A program made the translations under genes and the position numbers. The notes under the pieces are model-generated. The model saw only the letters and a program-made list of their open reading frames with translations, was not told the DNA's origin and made no database searches. Below, one piece after another: positions 17,276 through 25,504 of a DNA stretch of 64,000 nt. Origin of the DNA: Cohnella xylanilytica (lineage in GTDB: Bacteria > Bacillota > Bacilli > Paenibacillales > Paenibacillaceae); NCBI RefSeq assembly GCF_014212175.1, contig NZ_JACJVR010000019.1, positions 124,001 through 188,000 on the forward strand. Direction: 5' to 3'. How positions within the stretch are numbered: position 1 is the stretch's first letter; each line of letters begins with the position of its first letter.

Positions 17276-18202
17276 TCAGACTATGGGCGAAGTCATTGAA
17301 TGCGGATGAATCAACTCCATAAACCGCTCGGCCCACGGGGAGACGGCCGGGATCGACCGGTACAGCTCTTCCGCCCGATCGATGTACAAGGATTGGATCA
17401 CCTGGCAGTATTCGATGCAGCCGGAATCCCGGACGTATTCGAGAACCTCGACTTTGCTCCGCAGGAACTCCTCTTCCGAGATCGCCCCCTCGTAGAAAAG
17501 GTCGAGCTCCGGGCATTCCTCGCGGCTGTCTTCCAGCAGGAACAGGATCGGGAGAGTCCGCTTCTTCTGCAGCAGGTCGTTCTTCCGATCGTAACGCTGC
17601 ACGTCCCTGACGTCGTTGTCGATCTGGGCGACGATGCCGACGCACGCGGCCAACTCGTCGATCGCGGCCCGAACGCCGGCGTCCGTTAAGGGGACAAGCG
17701 AATACCCCATGAAGCAGGCGAATTGAAGAAGCGATCCCGACTTGCGCTCCACCATGGCGAAGTAGTCCTCTTCGGTGCGGACCGCGCGGGTGATGTCGGC
17801 TTGCTGGCCGTGAATCGAATTCGCCAGCAGCTCCCCGATTCGGGAGGATGCCGACGGGTCGCCTCCTCCGAGCTCTCCGATCGCAGCCGCGAACAGAGCT
17901 AGCAGGGCGTTCAAGGTAACGGCGGGATCGCCGGTCATCCACGGCTTCTCCTTGTTGTCTTGGTCCTGCAAGTCATCGACGATATCGAGCAGCAGAATAA
18001 CGAGCTCCGTGACCGCCGCCGCGCGATCGATCAACGGGGAATTCCCGCCAAGCATGAAGTGGACGTACCGCGTCAAGTCGGACCAGACGAGGTTCTCGTT
18101 CTCCTTCTCCCGGACGAACTCCTTCAGCAGCCGGTTCAAGCCCTCGTCCAGCGCATATCGGTCCAGCATTCGATGCAGCTCCAGCCTTACGCCCGTCTCC
18201 AT
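17276..18202 (-). CDS. comQ: ComQ-like isoprenyl transferase
   Basis: A 308-residue all-helical class I isoprenoid enzyme. The first aspartate-rich motif DDLQD is at residues 76-80 and the second, DNDVRD, at 195-200. In Bacillus, ComQ uses a polyprenyl diphosphate to modify a Trp of the ComX pre-pheromone and is needed for its maturation. The assignment rests on the motifs and on the neighbours: ComA overlaps nearly (4-base gap), ComP follows, and a ComX-like gene is divergent from comP. The gene is GC-rich like the chromosome, unlike comX. An ordinary polyprenyl synthase would be the alternative, but the weakly conserved chain and context favour ComQ. Confidence 0.82.
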   Translation of the reverse strand: METGVRLELHRMLDRYALDEGLNRLLKEFVREKENENLVWSDLTRYVHFMLGGNSPLIDRAAAVTELVILLLDIVDDLQDQDNKEKPWMTGDPAVTLNALLALFAAAIGELGGGDPSASSRIGELLANSIHGQQADITRAVRTEEDYFAMVERKSGSLLQFACFMGYSLVPLTDAGVRAAIDELAACVGIVAQIDNDVRDVQRYDRKNDLLQKKRTLPILFLLEDSREECPELDLFYEGAISEEEFLRSKVEVLEYVRDSGCIEYCQVIQSLYIDRAEELYRSIPAVSPWAERFMELIHPHSMTSPIV

Positions 18203-18206
18203 CCCC

Positions 18207-18857
18207 TCATCCCCCCTTCTCGTTCATCTCGGCGTACTGCTTGCTCTGCACGAATCGCTCGATCGCCTGGATTCTGGACTGGACGCCCATCTTGTCGTAG
18301 ATCCGGCGCAGGTAGTTGTCCACGGAACGCTTGCTGACGAACAGCTTCTCCGCGATCCGCTCGTAGGTCTCGCCTTTGACGATCATCGCCATCAAGGAGC
18401 ATTCCTCGTCCGTCAGCTCCACTTCCGTCTCCGTCTTCGATGGCAGCTTCATCCGGTGCAGGACGGATTGCGGAAGGACGATGTGGTTGTCCAGGATGCA
18501 GGCGACGATATGGCGGATCGTCTCTTCGCTCACTTCCTTGGACACGACGCCGTTAATCAGGTTCGACAGCAGGTAGGGCATCAAGTCCGACAGGTCGACC
18601 CCCGTGAAAATGACGATGCGCGCGTTCGGATGCTGCCGCTTCAGCTGCTCGGCCACCTGCGTGCCCGTCTGGTCCGGAAGCTGATAATCGAGGAACACCA
18701 GTTCGGGCTGGACCGATTCGGCGAGCTCGATAGCCCCCCTGCCGGAGTGGGCGACGCCCGCGACCTCGATGTTGTCGATGCGATCCAGCAGTTGCCGCGT
18801 CGCGTGCGCCATCATCGGGTGGTCGTCCACGACGATCGCCTTCGTCGTTCGCTTCAT
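18207..18857 (-). CDS. comA: ComA-like response regulator (NarL/LuxR type)
   Basis: A 216-residue response regulator. The receiver has the acidic pair DD at 11-12, phospho-acceptor D57 (VFLDYQLPD) and the conserved Thr of IFTGVD; Lys of SKEVSEE follows. The C-terminus is a LuxR-type helix-turn-helix (GETYERIAEKLFVSKRSVDN). ATG overlaps the comP stop by four bases and GGGG-rich sequence precedes comQ, so the three are one transcript. It should be phosphorylated by the ComP-like kinase and activate quorum-controlled genes. Confidence 0.88.
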   Translation of the reverse strand: MKRTTKAIVVDDHPMMAHATRQLLDRIDNIEVAGVAHSGRGAIELAESVQPELVFLDYQLPDQTGTQVAEQLKRQHPNARIVIFTGVDLSDLMPYLLSNLINGVVSKEVSEETIRHIVACILDNHIVLPQSVLHRMKLPSKTETEVELTDEECSLMAMIVKGETYERIAEKLFVSKRSVDNYLRRIYDKMGVQSRIQAIERFVQSKQYAEMNEKGG

Positions 18858-21166
18858 GCCGTCCGTCCCTCCTTCAGCGGAAGTATCGCCTTGAACCGCA
18901 TTCCCTTGCCCTTGCCGGAAGCGAGCTCGATCTCGCCGTCCATCGACAGGATCCGGCTCCTCATCTGTTCCATTCCCATATGGGACCCTCCGATCTCTCT
19001 CTCCACCGGCCGGTCGGCATCGAAGCCGACGCCGTCGTCTTCATACGACAAGATCAATTCCGAGCGAGCCGCGCGAAGTCGGAAGCGGACGCGGGACGCA
19101 TTCGAGTGCTTCTTCGCGTTGTTGAGCAGCTCCTGGAACACGCGGAACAGGTGGCGCTTCGTATCCGGATCGCAAGCTTCGATCTCCTCCCGCCCGGATG
19201 CCTGGAATTCGATGTCGAACGGCGCGATCCCTTTCTCCATCTCGACGATCTTCTCGACAGTTCGGACCAGACCGACCTCCTGCAGCAGATAAGGATGAAG
19301 CTCGAAGCAGCTCTGCCGCAAGTTCGTGTTGATGACGTCGATATAGTCGTAGATTCCCTTCAGATGGTCCGGGTCGTACGGGTAGCGTTCGTTCAGGGCG
19401 GCCAGCTTTCTTTTGAGGAAAAAGAGGTCCTGCATCGTCGTGTCGTGAAGATCCGTCGCGATCCGGGAACGCTCCCTCTCCTGCAGCTCGAACATCAGCT
19501 TGCGGAACCAGGCGAATTCGCTGGCCGCGCTCTCGTTCGGGATCTGGGCAGCCAGCTGCTCCAGCTTCCGGTTCATCTTGCGGATCAGGTACAGGTTCTC
19601 CATGCTGACCGACAAGTACGTCGTGATCAGGTTCAGCCACTGCGTCTCCTCCGAGCCGAACAGCGTGTTCGACTTCTTCGGCCCCAGCACGAGGTAGCTG
19701 ACGTAGTCCTCGTTGCGCGCGATTTCGAAGCAGGTGTAGGACGGATCGTCTTTATCTTCTATAGCAAACGTTTTCTCGATCTCGTCGCCGTCGACCTCTC
19801 CCTCGCTCAAAATCTCCAAATAGTCGTTATACTTCAGAACCAAAGCCCCGCCCGATACTTGCATAATGTCTACGATATCCGCGAGAATAATCTCTTTCAA
19901 ATCCCGGATGCTGGAGATTTGCCCAAGCTTCTTCGCGATTTTTTTTAGGGATGCCTGCAGGAAGTGTCTTCTGGGATAGATGACGCGTTCAAGCTTAGTC
20001 GTTAGATATTCCAGGGAATATAGAGTGATGGAAAACAAAATAATCGTGAAAATAAATGCAAGAATTAAATGTTCCGTTCTTGCTCGCGTAGTAAACAACG
20101 AAGATATCATGGCGACGACAATCAGAGCGGGAACAATCGACAAAAACGTCGTCAATATAAATCTGCGAACGACAAGATCGATGTCGTAGATTTTCTTAGC
20201 CGCCAATAAATAAGTTAGCGACAAAGGAAAAAAGAGGATAATAATGCTTGTATATAATGAGTCGATCCATTCGTGGCCGTACAGAACTTTCGGGATAAAT
20301 GAAAATATGACGATTGGAGTAGCAGAGATTGCGAATGAGACTCCTAAGTACCTAATCATTGTCGAAATATACGGATTCATTTTTTTATACTTCGCGTAGG
20401 CATAAAACAAATAGGAAAGATCGAGACAAACACCAATCGAAAATAATAACAGAACAATACTGGAGAGATACCCATGGATAATGGAAGAATACTTAAATTC
20501 AAAGAGCATGAGAAGATGAGAAACCAAACAGATCAAAATAAAAATATATAAATATTTTAGCGCTTTTCGGGGTAATTGGATCTTCCCTTTTTCCTCCATA
20601 AACGCGATCAGAAAATGAAGAAGAATTGCCGGAATCAATATAACGCTCATTGCAATGATTAATTTACCAAAGGGTTCACCTCTAACGGACGCTCCAAGGC
20701 TCAGAAAAGTAATGGCCATATTAAAAAACACCATTGCCAAAAATCTCGCGGATTGCGAACGATTCATCCATTTATAGAGAATGAAGGCGACAACGAAGCA
20801 AATCGCTTCGCCTACTAAATAAATAACGTCGTGGGGTGAAATCGTATACGAACTCCTCAAGTAGACCTTGAACGATTCATTATTTTTATATACTTGGACA
20901 TAATTAGCTTTATCAACCGTCCCCCATCTGATCACAGATGGAAAATCCTCAACCTTTTCTCCGTCAATATTAAGAATCACATCTCCTGTTTCTAATCCAA
21001 GCTTCCAAGCATTCCCTCTTTTATCCAACTCCCCTATAACCCATTGACTGTCTCGATTCTCAACTGCGATTCCGCTAAACGGATAGTTGAACATAATATA
21101 TATAAACCAAATCTGGATACAAATAAAAAAAAGAAAAACCAGTCGAAATAACGTTCTATTCGACAA
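18854..21166 (-). CDS. comP: ComP-like sensor histidine kinase
   Basis: A 770-residue kinase if started at TTG 21166 (AGAGGGAG six bases upstream); a GTG at 21217 is possible but lacks a ribosome site. Order: TM1 (5-25), an extracytoplasmic PDZ-like domain with ELDKRGNAWKLGLETGDVIL (about 45-65), then about nine further membrane helices to residue ~385, a GAF-like linker, the HisKA_3 helix with H574 in DLHDTTMQDL, and a HATPase with NNAKKHSNAS and DDGVGFD. This is the ComP plan. DNA of the sensor half is AT-rich (18 of 60 G+C at 20401-20460), the kinase half GC-rich (39 of 60 at 19141-19200), so the gene looks mosaic. Confidence 0.88.
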   Translation of the reverse strand: MSNRTLFRLVFLFFICIQIWFIYIMFNYPFSGIAVENRDSQWVIGELDKRGNAWKLGLETGDVILNIDGEKVEDFPSVIRWGTVDKANYVQVYKNNESFKVYLRSSYTISPHDVIYLVGEAICFVVAFILYKWMNRSQSARFLAMVFFNMAITFLSLGASVRGEPFGKLIIAMSVILIPAILLHFLIAFMEEKGKIQLPRKALKYLYIFILICLVSHLLMLFEFKYSSIIHGYLSSIVLLLFSIGVCLDLSYLFYAYAKYKKMNPYISTMIRYLGVSFAISATPIVIFSFIPKVLYGHEWIDSLYTSIIILFFPLSLTYLLAAKKIYDIDLVVRRFILTTFLSIVPALIVVAMISSLFTTRARTEHLILAFIFTIILFSITLYSLEYLTTKLERVIYPRRHFLQASLKKIAKKLGQISSIRDLKEIILADIVDIMQVSGGALVLKYNDYLEILSEGEVDGDEIEKTFAIEDKDDPSYTCFEIARNEDYVSYLVLGPKKSNTLFGSEETQWLNLITTYLSVSMENLYLIRKMNRKLEQLAAQIPNESAASEFAWFRKLMFELQERERSRIATDLHDTTMQDLFFLKRKLAALNERYPYDPDHLKGIYDYIDVINTNLRQSCFELHPYLLQEVGLVRTVEKIVEMEKGIAPFDIEFQASGREEIEACDPDTKRHLFRVFQELLNNAKKHSNASRVRFRLRAARSELILSYEDDGVGFDADRPVEREIGGSHMGMEQMRSRILSMDGEIELASGKGKGMRFKAILPLKEGRTA

Positions 21167-21222
21167 GATATCTCCCTCTCTCGCATTTTTTGTGGTATTA
21201 TGTAGAAAATTAATCACTATTT

Positions 21223-21434
21223 AAGGAGGTTTCATAGGTATGGTAATGATTCAACATTCTCCCGCATTAAAAGATGCTATCAAATGTCTTAAGGGAACGA
21301 AACCATCTGAATCCTCCATGATTGCTTTAAACAATGACTTTGCTTTGACTCCCCAAGAAAGTAAGGCCGTCATGCGCCAGTTCAAATTCAAACAGAGCGA
21401 AACGAAGCCTCTTTCTCACCCTTACTGGCTATAA
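21223..21434 (+). CDS. comX: ComX-like pre-pheromone peptide (CDS 21240-21434, with its SD)
   Basis: A 64-residue peptide from ATG 21240, preceded by AAGGAGG (21223-21229) at ten bases. The N-terminal part PALKDAIKCLKG resembles the ComX leader (in B. subtilis PEALKKLKNKE), and the C-terminus HPYWL places a single Trp as the penultimate residue, as expected for a prenylated pheromone. The gene is divergent from comP and ends in a strong terminator. It is AT-rich. In Bacillus comX lies between comQ and comP on the same strand, so this arrangement differs. Length, Trp position and context support the call; sequence similarity is low, as usual for ComX. Confidence 0.72.
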
Positions 21435-21448
21435 AATTCTCTTTTAAA

Positions 21449-21478
21449 GTTCGCGCGATAAATCGCGCGGTTTTTTTT
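21449..21478 (+). terminator. Rho-independent terminator after comX
   Basis: CGCGCGAT and ATCGCGCG pair around AA and are followed by G and eight Ts, a canonical intrinsic terminator. It shows comX is transcribed alone. Confidence 0.92.
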
Positions 21479-21572
21479 CCTCTTTTTTAATGACACAAGG
21501 ATCCAGCAAATGTTCCCCGGCTCTTTAAAGATACTTTCTCCTCAACTGCATATTTCCCCCGCACGATCATTC

Positions 21573-21652
21573 TAACGGTCACCACGGACGTTAATTCTCG
21601 AAAAACAACCTTTTGCGAAATATAACGGTCACCACGGCAGCTGTGTCCGTTA
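21573..21652. repeat. palindrome-headed repeats with 50-bp period, locus 2
   Basis: TAACGGTCACCACGG occurs at 21573-21587 and again at 21623-21637, exactly 50 bases apart, and each copy begins an imperfect inverted repeat closed by CGTTA or CCGTTA. The layout copies locus 1 and locus 3 but with a different sequence. The region 21479-21797 holds no convincing gene. Confidence 0.6.
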
Positions 21653-21662
21653 GCCTTTTATC

Positions 21663-21699
21663 GCGGTCGTATCACCCACGGATCGAGCCGCTTTTTTTT
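21663..21699 (+). terminator. second terminator-like hairpin downstream of comX
   Basis: GCGGTCG pairs with CGAGCCGC (one bulged G) and eight Ts follow. With no gene between this and the comX terminator, it may back up the first or end a small RNA arising from the repeat region. Confidence 0.5.
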
Positions 21700-21797
21700 G
21701 TGCGCTTATCTTAACCAATAATACTTGTCACTTGAGTAGAGCAAGTCGCTTGCACTCGGACGCAAACGGGTCTGCACATGAATGCACGAAGATTGTG

Positions 21798-21826
21798 CTG
21801 ACATTCGCCGCGGCGAACTCTAACAT
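21798..21826 (+). promoter_or_regulatory. promoter with embedded 14-bp palindrome before the Sda-like gene
   Basis: A -35 CTGACA (21798-21803), a 17-base spacer and a -10 TAACAT (21821-21826) fit a vegetative promoter. The spacer contains the perfect palindrome TTCGCCGCGGCGAA (21804-21817), an ideal place for a repressor. The predicted leader is about 55 bases. Confidence 0.55.
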
Positions 21827-21885
21827 AATTTATAAATAATTTTACAAATTTCCCAACTAACAAAAATGTAATAGAGGTGCGGCAA

Positions 21886-22239
21886 GTGAACCTGGAGAAA
21901 ATCTACGATGATGAAGGCCAGTGTCTGATGCTGGCCGCGCAAAGCGTGCTCATGAATTACCGGCATTCGTTATCGCTCGACGCCAGCGAGATTCTGGACT
22001 TGTCCAATCGAATCCGACAAGAGGCACGGCTGTTCAAAGAAGCTTCGGATTCCATTCGGATGAACTCGGATCGCAACGGCCTCAAGATGAATTCGATCTT
22101 GACTCTCTTGCAAGACGAACACCTCATCGAGAGCTACGCCGAGGCTCAAAGCTTGAATCTGGATCCTAACTTTCTTGACATGCTTCGCAGCGAGATTCTA
22201 AGAAGAGGGATTCTGAATTTGGTGGAATGCGACAATTAA
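21886..22239 (+). CDS. Sda-like sporulation-kinase inhibitor with N-terminal extension
   Basis: A 117-residue protein from GTG 21886 (AGAGGTG six bases upstream; GTG 21877 is an alternative). Residues 74-109 match the whole of Sda as I remember it from B. subtilis: LxDExLIESY (75-84), NL (91-92), a central F96 and EIxRR (103-107). Sda blocks the sporulation kinases when replication is disturbed. Typical Sda is about 46 residues; here some 70 helical residues precede it, with SEILDLSNRI weakly recalling helix 2 of Spo0E-type phosphatases but without the SQELD signature. It sits just past comX and its own promoter, so it may connect quorum sensing or replication state to sporulation. Confidence 0.72.
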   Translation: MNLEKIYDDEGQCLMLAAQSVLMNYRHSLSLDASEILDLSNRIRQEARLFKEASDSIRMNSDRNGLKMNSILTLLQDEHLIESYAEAQSLNLDPNFLDMLRSEILRRGILNLVECDN

Positions 22240-22372
22240 TGCGAGTCGGCGGCAAGGTGTTATCGCCACATCTCGTAACCAGTATACATCATCTTGGATA
22301 ATTTAGGTAATCCCACTTTTCAATGTCTAATTCCAATGACGAGTATTACGCACAAAACAATTCAACTATACA

Positions 22373-22398
22373 GGGCTCCCGTCAGATGACAGGAGCCC
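22373..22398. terminator. hairpin between convergent genes
   Basis: GGGCTCC and GGAGCCC pair around a 12-base loop between the Sda-like gene and the leftward stalk-domain gene. T-tracts are short on both sides, so termination strength is uncertain. Confidence 0.5.
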
Positions 22399-22410
22399 AG
22401 ATTTGCTTCG

Positions 22411-23094
22411 CTAATGATCCATCCTTACCATGCTTTTATTAAAAATCTCATCGACTGCTTGTTGCGTCTGTCGCGTACAAGAATGAGCTTCCTGAATTTC
22501 TTTAAGAAATATTCGTTTAGATTCTTTGGTTCTTTCTTTAGCATATGTAAACCATGCGGCAGTGGTTTGCCGGAACGCATCGATCATTTTATCCGATTCT
22601 TTAAATACAGATCGATTCGTTTCAAAGTTAACATGCAGTTGATTCAGTAATTTAACTTTTTCGTCATAGTTTCGAAGAATAGCTTCCCATTCGGATGACA
22701 CGAACTTCATTTTCTCCTCTGGTGTCTCCTCCTCTTCCTCCATTTCCATGGATGTCGTAAGTAATAATTGGTCATACACAGTTACCTCTTCTAAAAAGTT
22801 CTCAAAAGAATGAACGATTCCTATTGCCACTTCATATTTAGAGTCTTCGCTCGTCACAACCACTTTATTACCATCCGAAGATACCGAATATCCAAACGCT
22901 CTTAGAAGGTATACGGGAATTAATGTGCGTCCATCCATAATAACAACAGGCACATCAGTTACTTTAGCTTGTTGTCCGTCCCAAACTAAATCTCTTGCAG
23001 GTAAGTTTTTATACTTAAGAGCGTCAGCGGAAACAGACGTTGCCATCGTACTTAGTGTCAGGACCAGGCAACCCATTATGATTTTTTTCTTCAT
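22411..23094 (-). CDS. secreted protein with copper-amine-oxidase-type stalk domain
   Basis: A 227-residue protein with a signal peptide (MKKKIIMGCLVL, cleavage probably after SVSA). Residues about 40-85 form a stalk domain of the copper amine oxidase N-terminal type (VVIMDGRTLIPVYLLRAFGY, DGNKVVVT). The rest is charged, with a run of Glu near residue 118, and is probably helical. Such domains are common in Paenibacillaceae cell-surface proteins but carry no catalytic activity. Start ATG 23094 has AGAGGGGG upstream; the longer ORF adds 29 residues before the signal. The gene is AT-rich like the comX region. Confidence 0.78.
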   Translation of the reverse strand: MKKKIIMGCLVLTLSTMATSVSADALKYKNLPARDLVWDGQQAKVTDVPVVIMDGRTLIPVYLLRAFGYSVSSDGNKVVVTSEDSKYEVAIGIVHSFENFLEEVTVYDQLLLTTSMEMEEEEETPEEKMKFVSSEWEAILRNYDEKVKLLNQLHVNFETNRSVFKESDKMIDAFRQTTAAWFTYAKERTKESKRIFLKEIQEAHSCTRQTQQAVDEIFNKSMVRMDH

Positions 23095-23341
23095 ACAATC
23101 CCCCTCTACCCATTTGGGTCTTACAGATAGCGAGCTGCCAGGCAAATTCCAAGAGTTCTTTCTTATTGAATTATAAACCAAAATATTCCATCGTTGTCCA
23201 TCCCTAATCGACTCGATGTGACTCCGATCAAGCCGTCCAACGGCAACAAGCCGGATTCGCGGAGAAGGCGTCTTCCCGGGATGCGGCTTGTCGGTATCGC
23301 TATAGGTATGTTCGTTGAAAATTCGGAACGCCCCCGCTCGC

Positions 23342-25504
23342 TCATGACGTCCTCTCCAGATACTGCCTGTCCAATCTCGCGCCGAGAGAGCTGACGATCT
23401 CGTTGGAGATCGTGCCGGCCCAGCCGGCGACCTCTTCGACCGTAATGCGTTCTTCGCCGTCTTGTCCGATCAGCGTAACCGTGTCTCCTTGGCGCACGTC
23501 GTCGTCGATATCCGTCACGTCCACCGTCATCTGGTCCATGCAGATCTTGCCGACCATCGGCGCTCTCCGGCCGCGAACGAGCACGCAGCCGCCTCGCTCC
23601 GGCAGCCCCCGCGGAATGCCGTCGGCGTAGCCGATCGACAGCGTCGCGATCCGGCTGTCGCGAAGGGCCGCGAAGCTCCGCCCGTAACCGACGAATTCGC
23701 CGGCGCGGACGTCGTTCACCCGGGTGACCGTCGCCTTCAGCGACAGAACCGGGCGCAAGTCGAGTCCCGAGCGCAACTTGTCCCTCTCGTTCGAGAGCAA
23801 GCCGTACAGAGCGATGCCCGGACGCGCCAGATCGTAGCGCAATTCCGGATAGTTTACGATTCCGTAGCTGCTCTGCAAGTGCAGCTTCCCGGGATCGATG
23901 CCCGCCGCTCGCAGCTGCCGAACGACCTCCTCGAACCGGACGACCTGAACCCGGGTGAAGGCGATATCCCCCGGCTTCATGCCGTCGGCAGCTGCCAGAT
24001 GGCTGAACGTCCCGCTAACCTGCAGCCGGCTCTGCCGATAAATGGACAAAATCCGCTCGATCCGTTCCCACGGCTCGCCGAGCCGGTTCATGCCCGTGTC
24101 GATTTTCACGTGCACCCGCAGCTTCTTCCCCGCCGCCTGCAGCCGCTCCGCATCCTCCGCGTTGACAACCGTCTGCGTCAGCCGATACCGCGAGAGCTCC
24201 CGAAGCCGATGCGTCGGCGTGTAGCCCAGAACGAGAATGTCGCCGCGCACTCCGCCCTTCCGCAGGGCGATCGCCTCGTCGATCTCGGCGACCGCGAACG
24301 ATCGCACGCCCTCCGCATACAGCCGCTTCGCGACCCGTACGCTTCCGTGCCCGTAGGCGTCGGCTTTGACGACGGCCATCAGCTCCGTTCCGGCGGGAAG
24401 CCGGCTTCGCAGGACGTTCGCGTTGTGCGCGAAATAGTCGAGATCGATCTCGGTCCAGGCGCGGTGCGGCAGATTGTCCCCGCATCTCTTCCAGCGTTCG
24501 GATATTCGGACGATGCGGCCGACGGCGGCGGCAAGCCCGATCGACAGCAGGGCGACGGCCGCGTAATGAACGAGACTGTCCCGGACGAGAACGGACGTCA
24601 GTCCGGTCGCCTTGGCGATGCCGCGCACTCCGACGATCGCCAGCGGATGGAGCAGGTAGATCCACGTGCTGGCTTGTCTCGCCTGGCGGCGCTGTGCCCC
24701 TCCGAGCGCGAGCAACAGGCGGAACAGATAATAAACGGCGGGCACCAACACTACGTACATGCTGTCGTGGCGAGGCCAGCCCGCATCGCGCAGGGCGATC
24801 CCCTCGACGACGAGCAGCGACAAGGAAGCGAGGAACGCCGTCGACAGCCAAGAGAGGGAGCGCTCCTTGACGCCTCCGCGGGCAAGCGCCGCTCCAAGCC
24901 CGATGTACAAAGGCGCGAAGCCGATGCCGTTGCGCGTGTAGTCGAACACCCGGAAAAGATGGTCATAGAGCCCGGCAAGGAACGAGCTTTGCTCGGCAAG
25001 CCCGTAGTAGCTGTCCCCCAGCAGGGCGAACGCATACAGCACGGATGCCGCGGCCAGCATCATGCGGTCCGTCAGCCGAAGCCGCAGCGCGTAGACGATG
25101 CACGTCCCGAGCATCAACGCGGGCAAGTACCACAGGTGGTAGAACGTGCCGTTGAACAGGAGATCCGAAGCGTACCCCCACGCGCTCCGCGGTTCTTCGA
25201 AGTAACCGGAGTAGACGTTCAGCGGCAAGTACGCCGCGATGCCCGCTCCGTACAGCAGGCCGATCCGAACGAGGAACTTCCTCAGGGCCGTCCGGTCCCG
25301 CTCCCACTCCCCCGTCAGCTTCCCGAAGAAGAAGTACCCCGACGCGGCGAAAAAGAACGGGACCGCCAAACGCGCGAGGACGCCGATGATCAGGAAGTCG
25401 GCCTTCGGACTGTACGAATCGAGCGGCCCCGTATGGATGGCGATAACGAGCAGCGCGGCGAACCACTTGAACCGGTCCACGGCGCCGAAGGCCGGCTTAG
25501 CCAT
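23342..25504 (-). CDS. vanT: VanT-type membrane serine/alanine racemase
   Basis: A 720-residue two-domain protein. Residues 1-340 form an acyltransferase-3-like membrane region with about ten helices (starting RFKWFAALLVIAIHTG), thought to handle serine uptake in VanT. Residues 345-720 are a fold-type III PLP racemase: VVKADAYGHG with PLP Lys at residue 380, DTGMNRLG, and YGLLSN/GKICMDQMTVDVTD. It supplies D-Ser for the VanG-type ligase. The start overlaps the VanXY stop by eight bases. The soluble C-terminal part alone would be called alanine racemase; the membrane part and operon fix it as VanT-like. Confidence 0.9.
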   Translation of the reverse strand: MAKPAFGAVDRFKWFAALLVIAIHTGPLDSYSPKADFLIIGVLARLAVPFFFAASGYFFFGKLTGEWERDRTALRKFLVRIGLLYGAGIAAYLPLNVYSGYFEEPRSAWGYASDLLFNGTFYHLWYLPALMLGTCIVYALRLRLTDRMMLAAASVLYAFALLGDSYYGLAEQSSFLAGLYDHLFRVFDYTRNGIGFAPLYIGLGAALARGGVKERSLSWLSTAFLASLSLLVVEGIALRDAGWPRHDSMYVVLVPAVYYLFRLLLALGGAQRRQARQASTWIYLLHPLAIVGVRGIAKATGLTSVLVRDSLVHYAAVALLSIGLAAAVGRIVRISERWKRCGDNLPHRAWTEIDLDYFAHNANVLRSRLPAGTELMAVVKADAYGHGSVRVAKRLYAEGVRSFAVAEIDEAIALRKGGVRGDILVLGYTPTHRLRELSRYRLTQTVVNAEDAERLQAAGKKLRVHVKIDTGMNRLGEPWERIERILSIYRQSRLQVSGTFSHLAAADGMKPGDIAFTRVQVVRFEEVVRQLRAAGIDPGKLHLQSSYGIVNYPELRYDLARPGIALYGLLSNERDKLRSGLDLRPVLSLKATVTRVNDVRAGEFVGYGRSFAALRDSRIATLSIGYADGIPRGLPERGGCVLVRGRRAPMVGKICMDQMTVDVTDIDDDVRQGDTVTLIGQDGEERITVEEVAGWAGTISNEIVSSLGARLDRQYLERTS

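Noticed and set aside
17276-18202. Ordinary heptaprenyl/geranylgeranyl diphosphate synthase
   Set aside because: Two Asp-rich motifs would allow it, but the adjoining comA, comP and comX-like genes make ComQ the better call.
19980-23100. Integrated mobile element explaining the AT-rich stretch
   Set aside because: No integrase, transposase, flanking direct repeats or tRNA gene are visible; local recombination is the simpler reading.
23163-23345. 60-codon frame whose ATG overlaps the vanT stop
   Set aside because: ATGA overlap is suggestive, but the product has no recognisable feature and no ribosome site beyond coding sequence; left out as unsupported.
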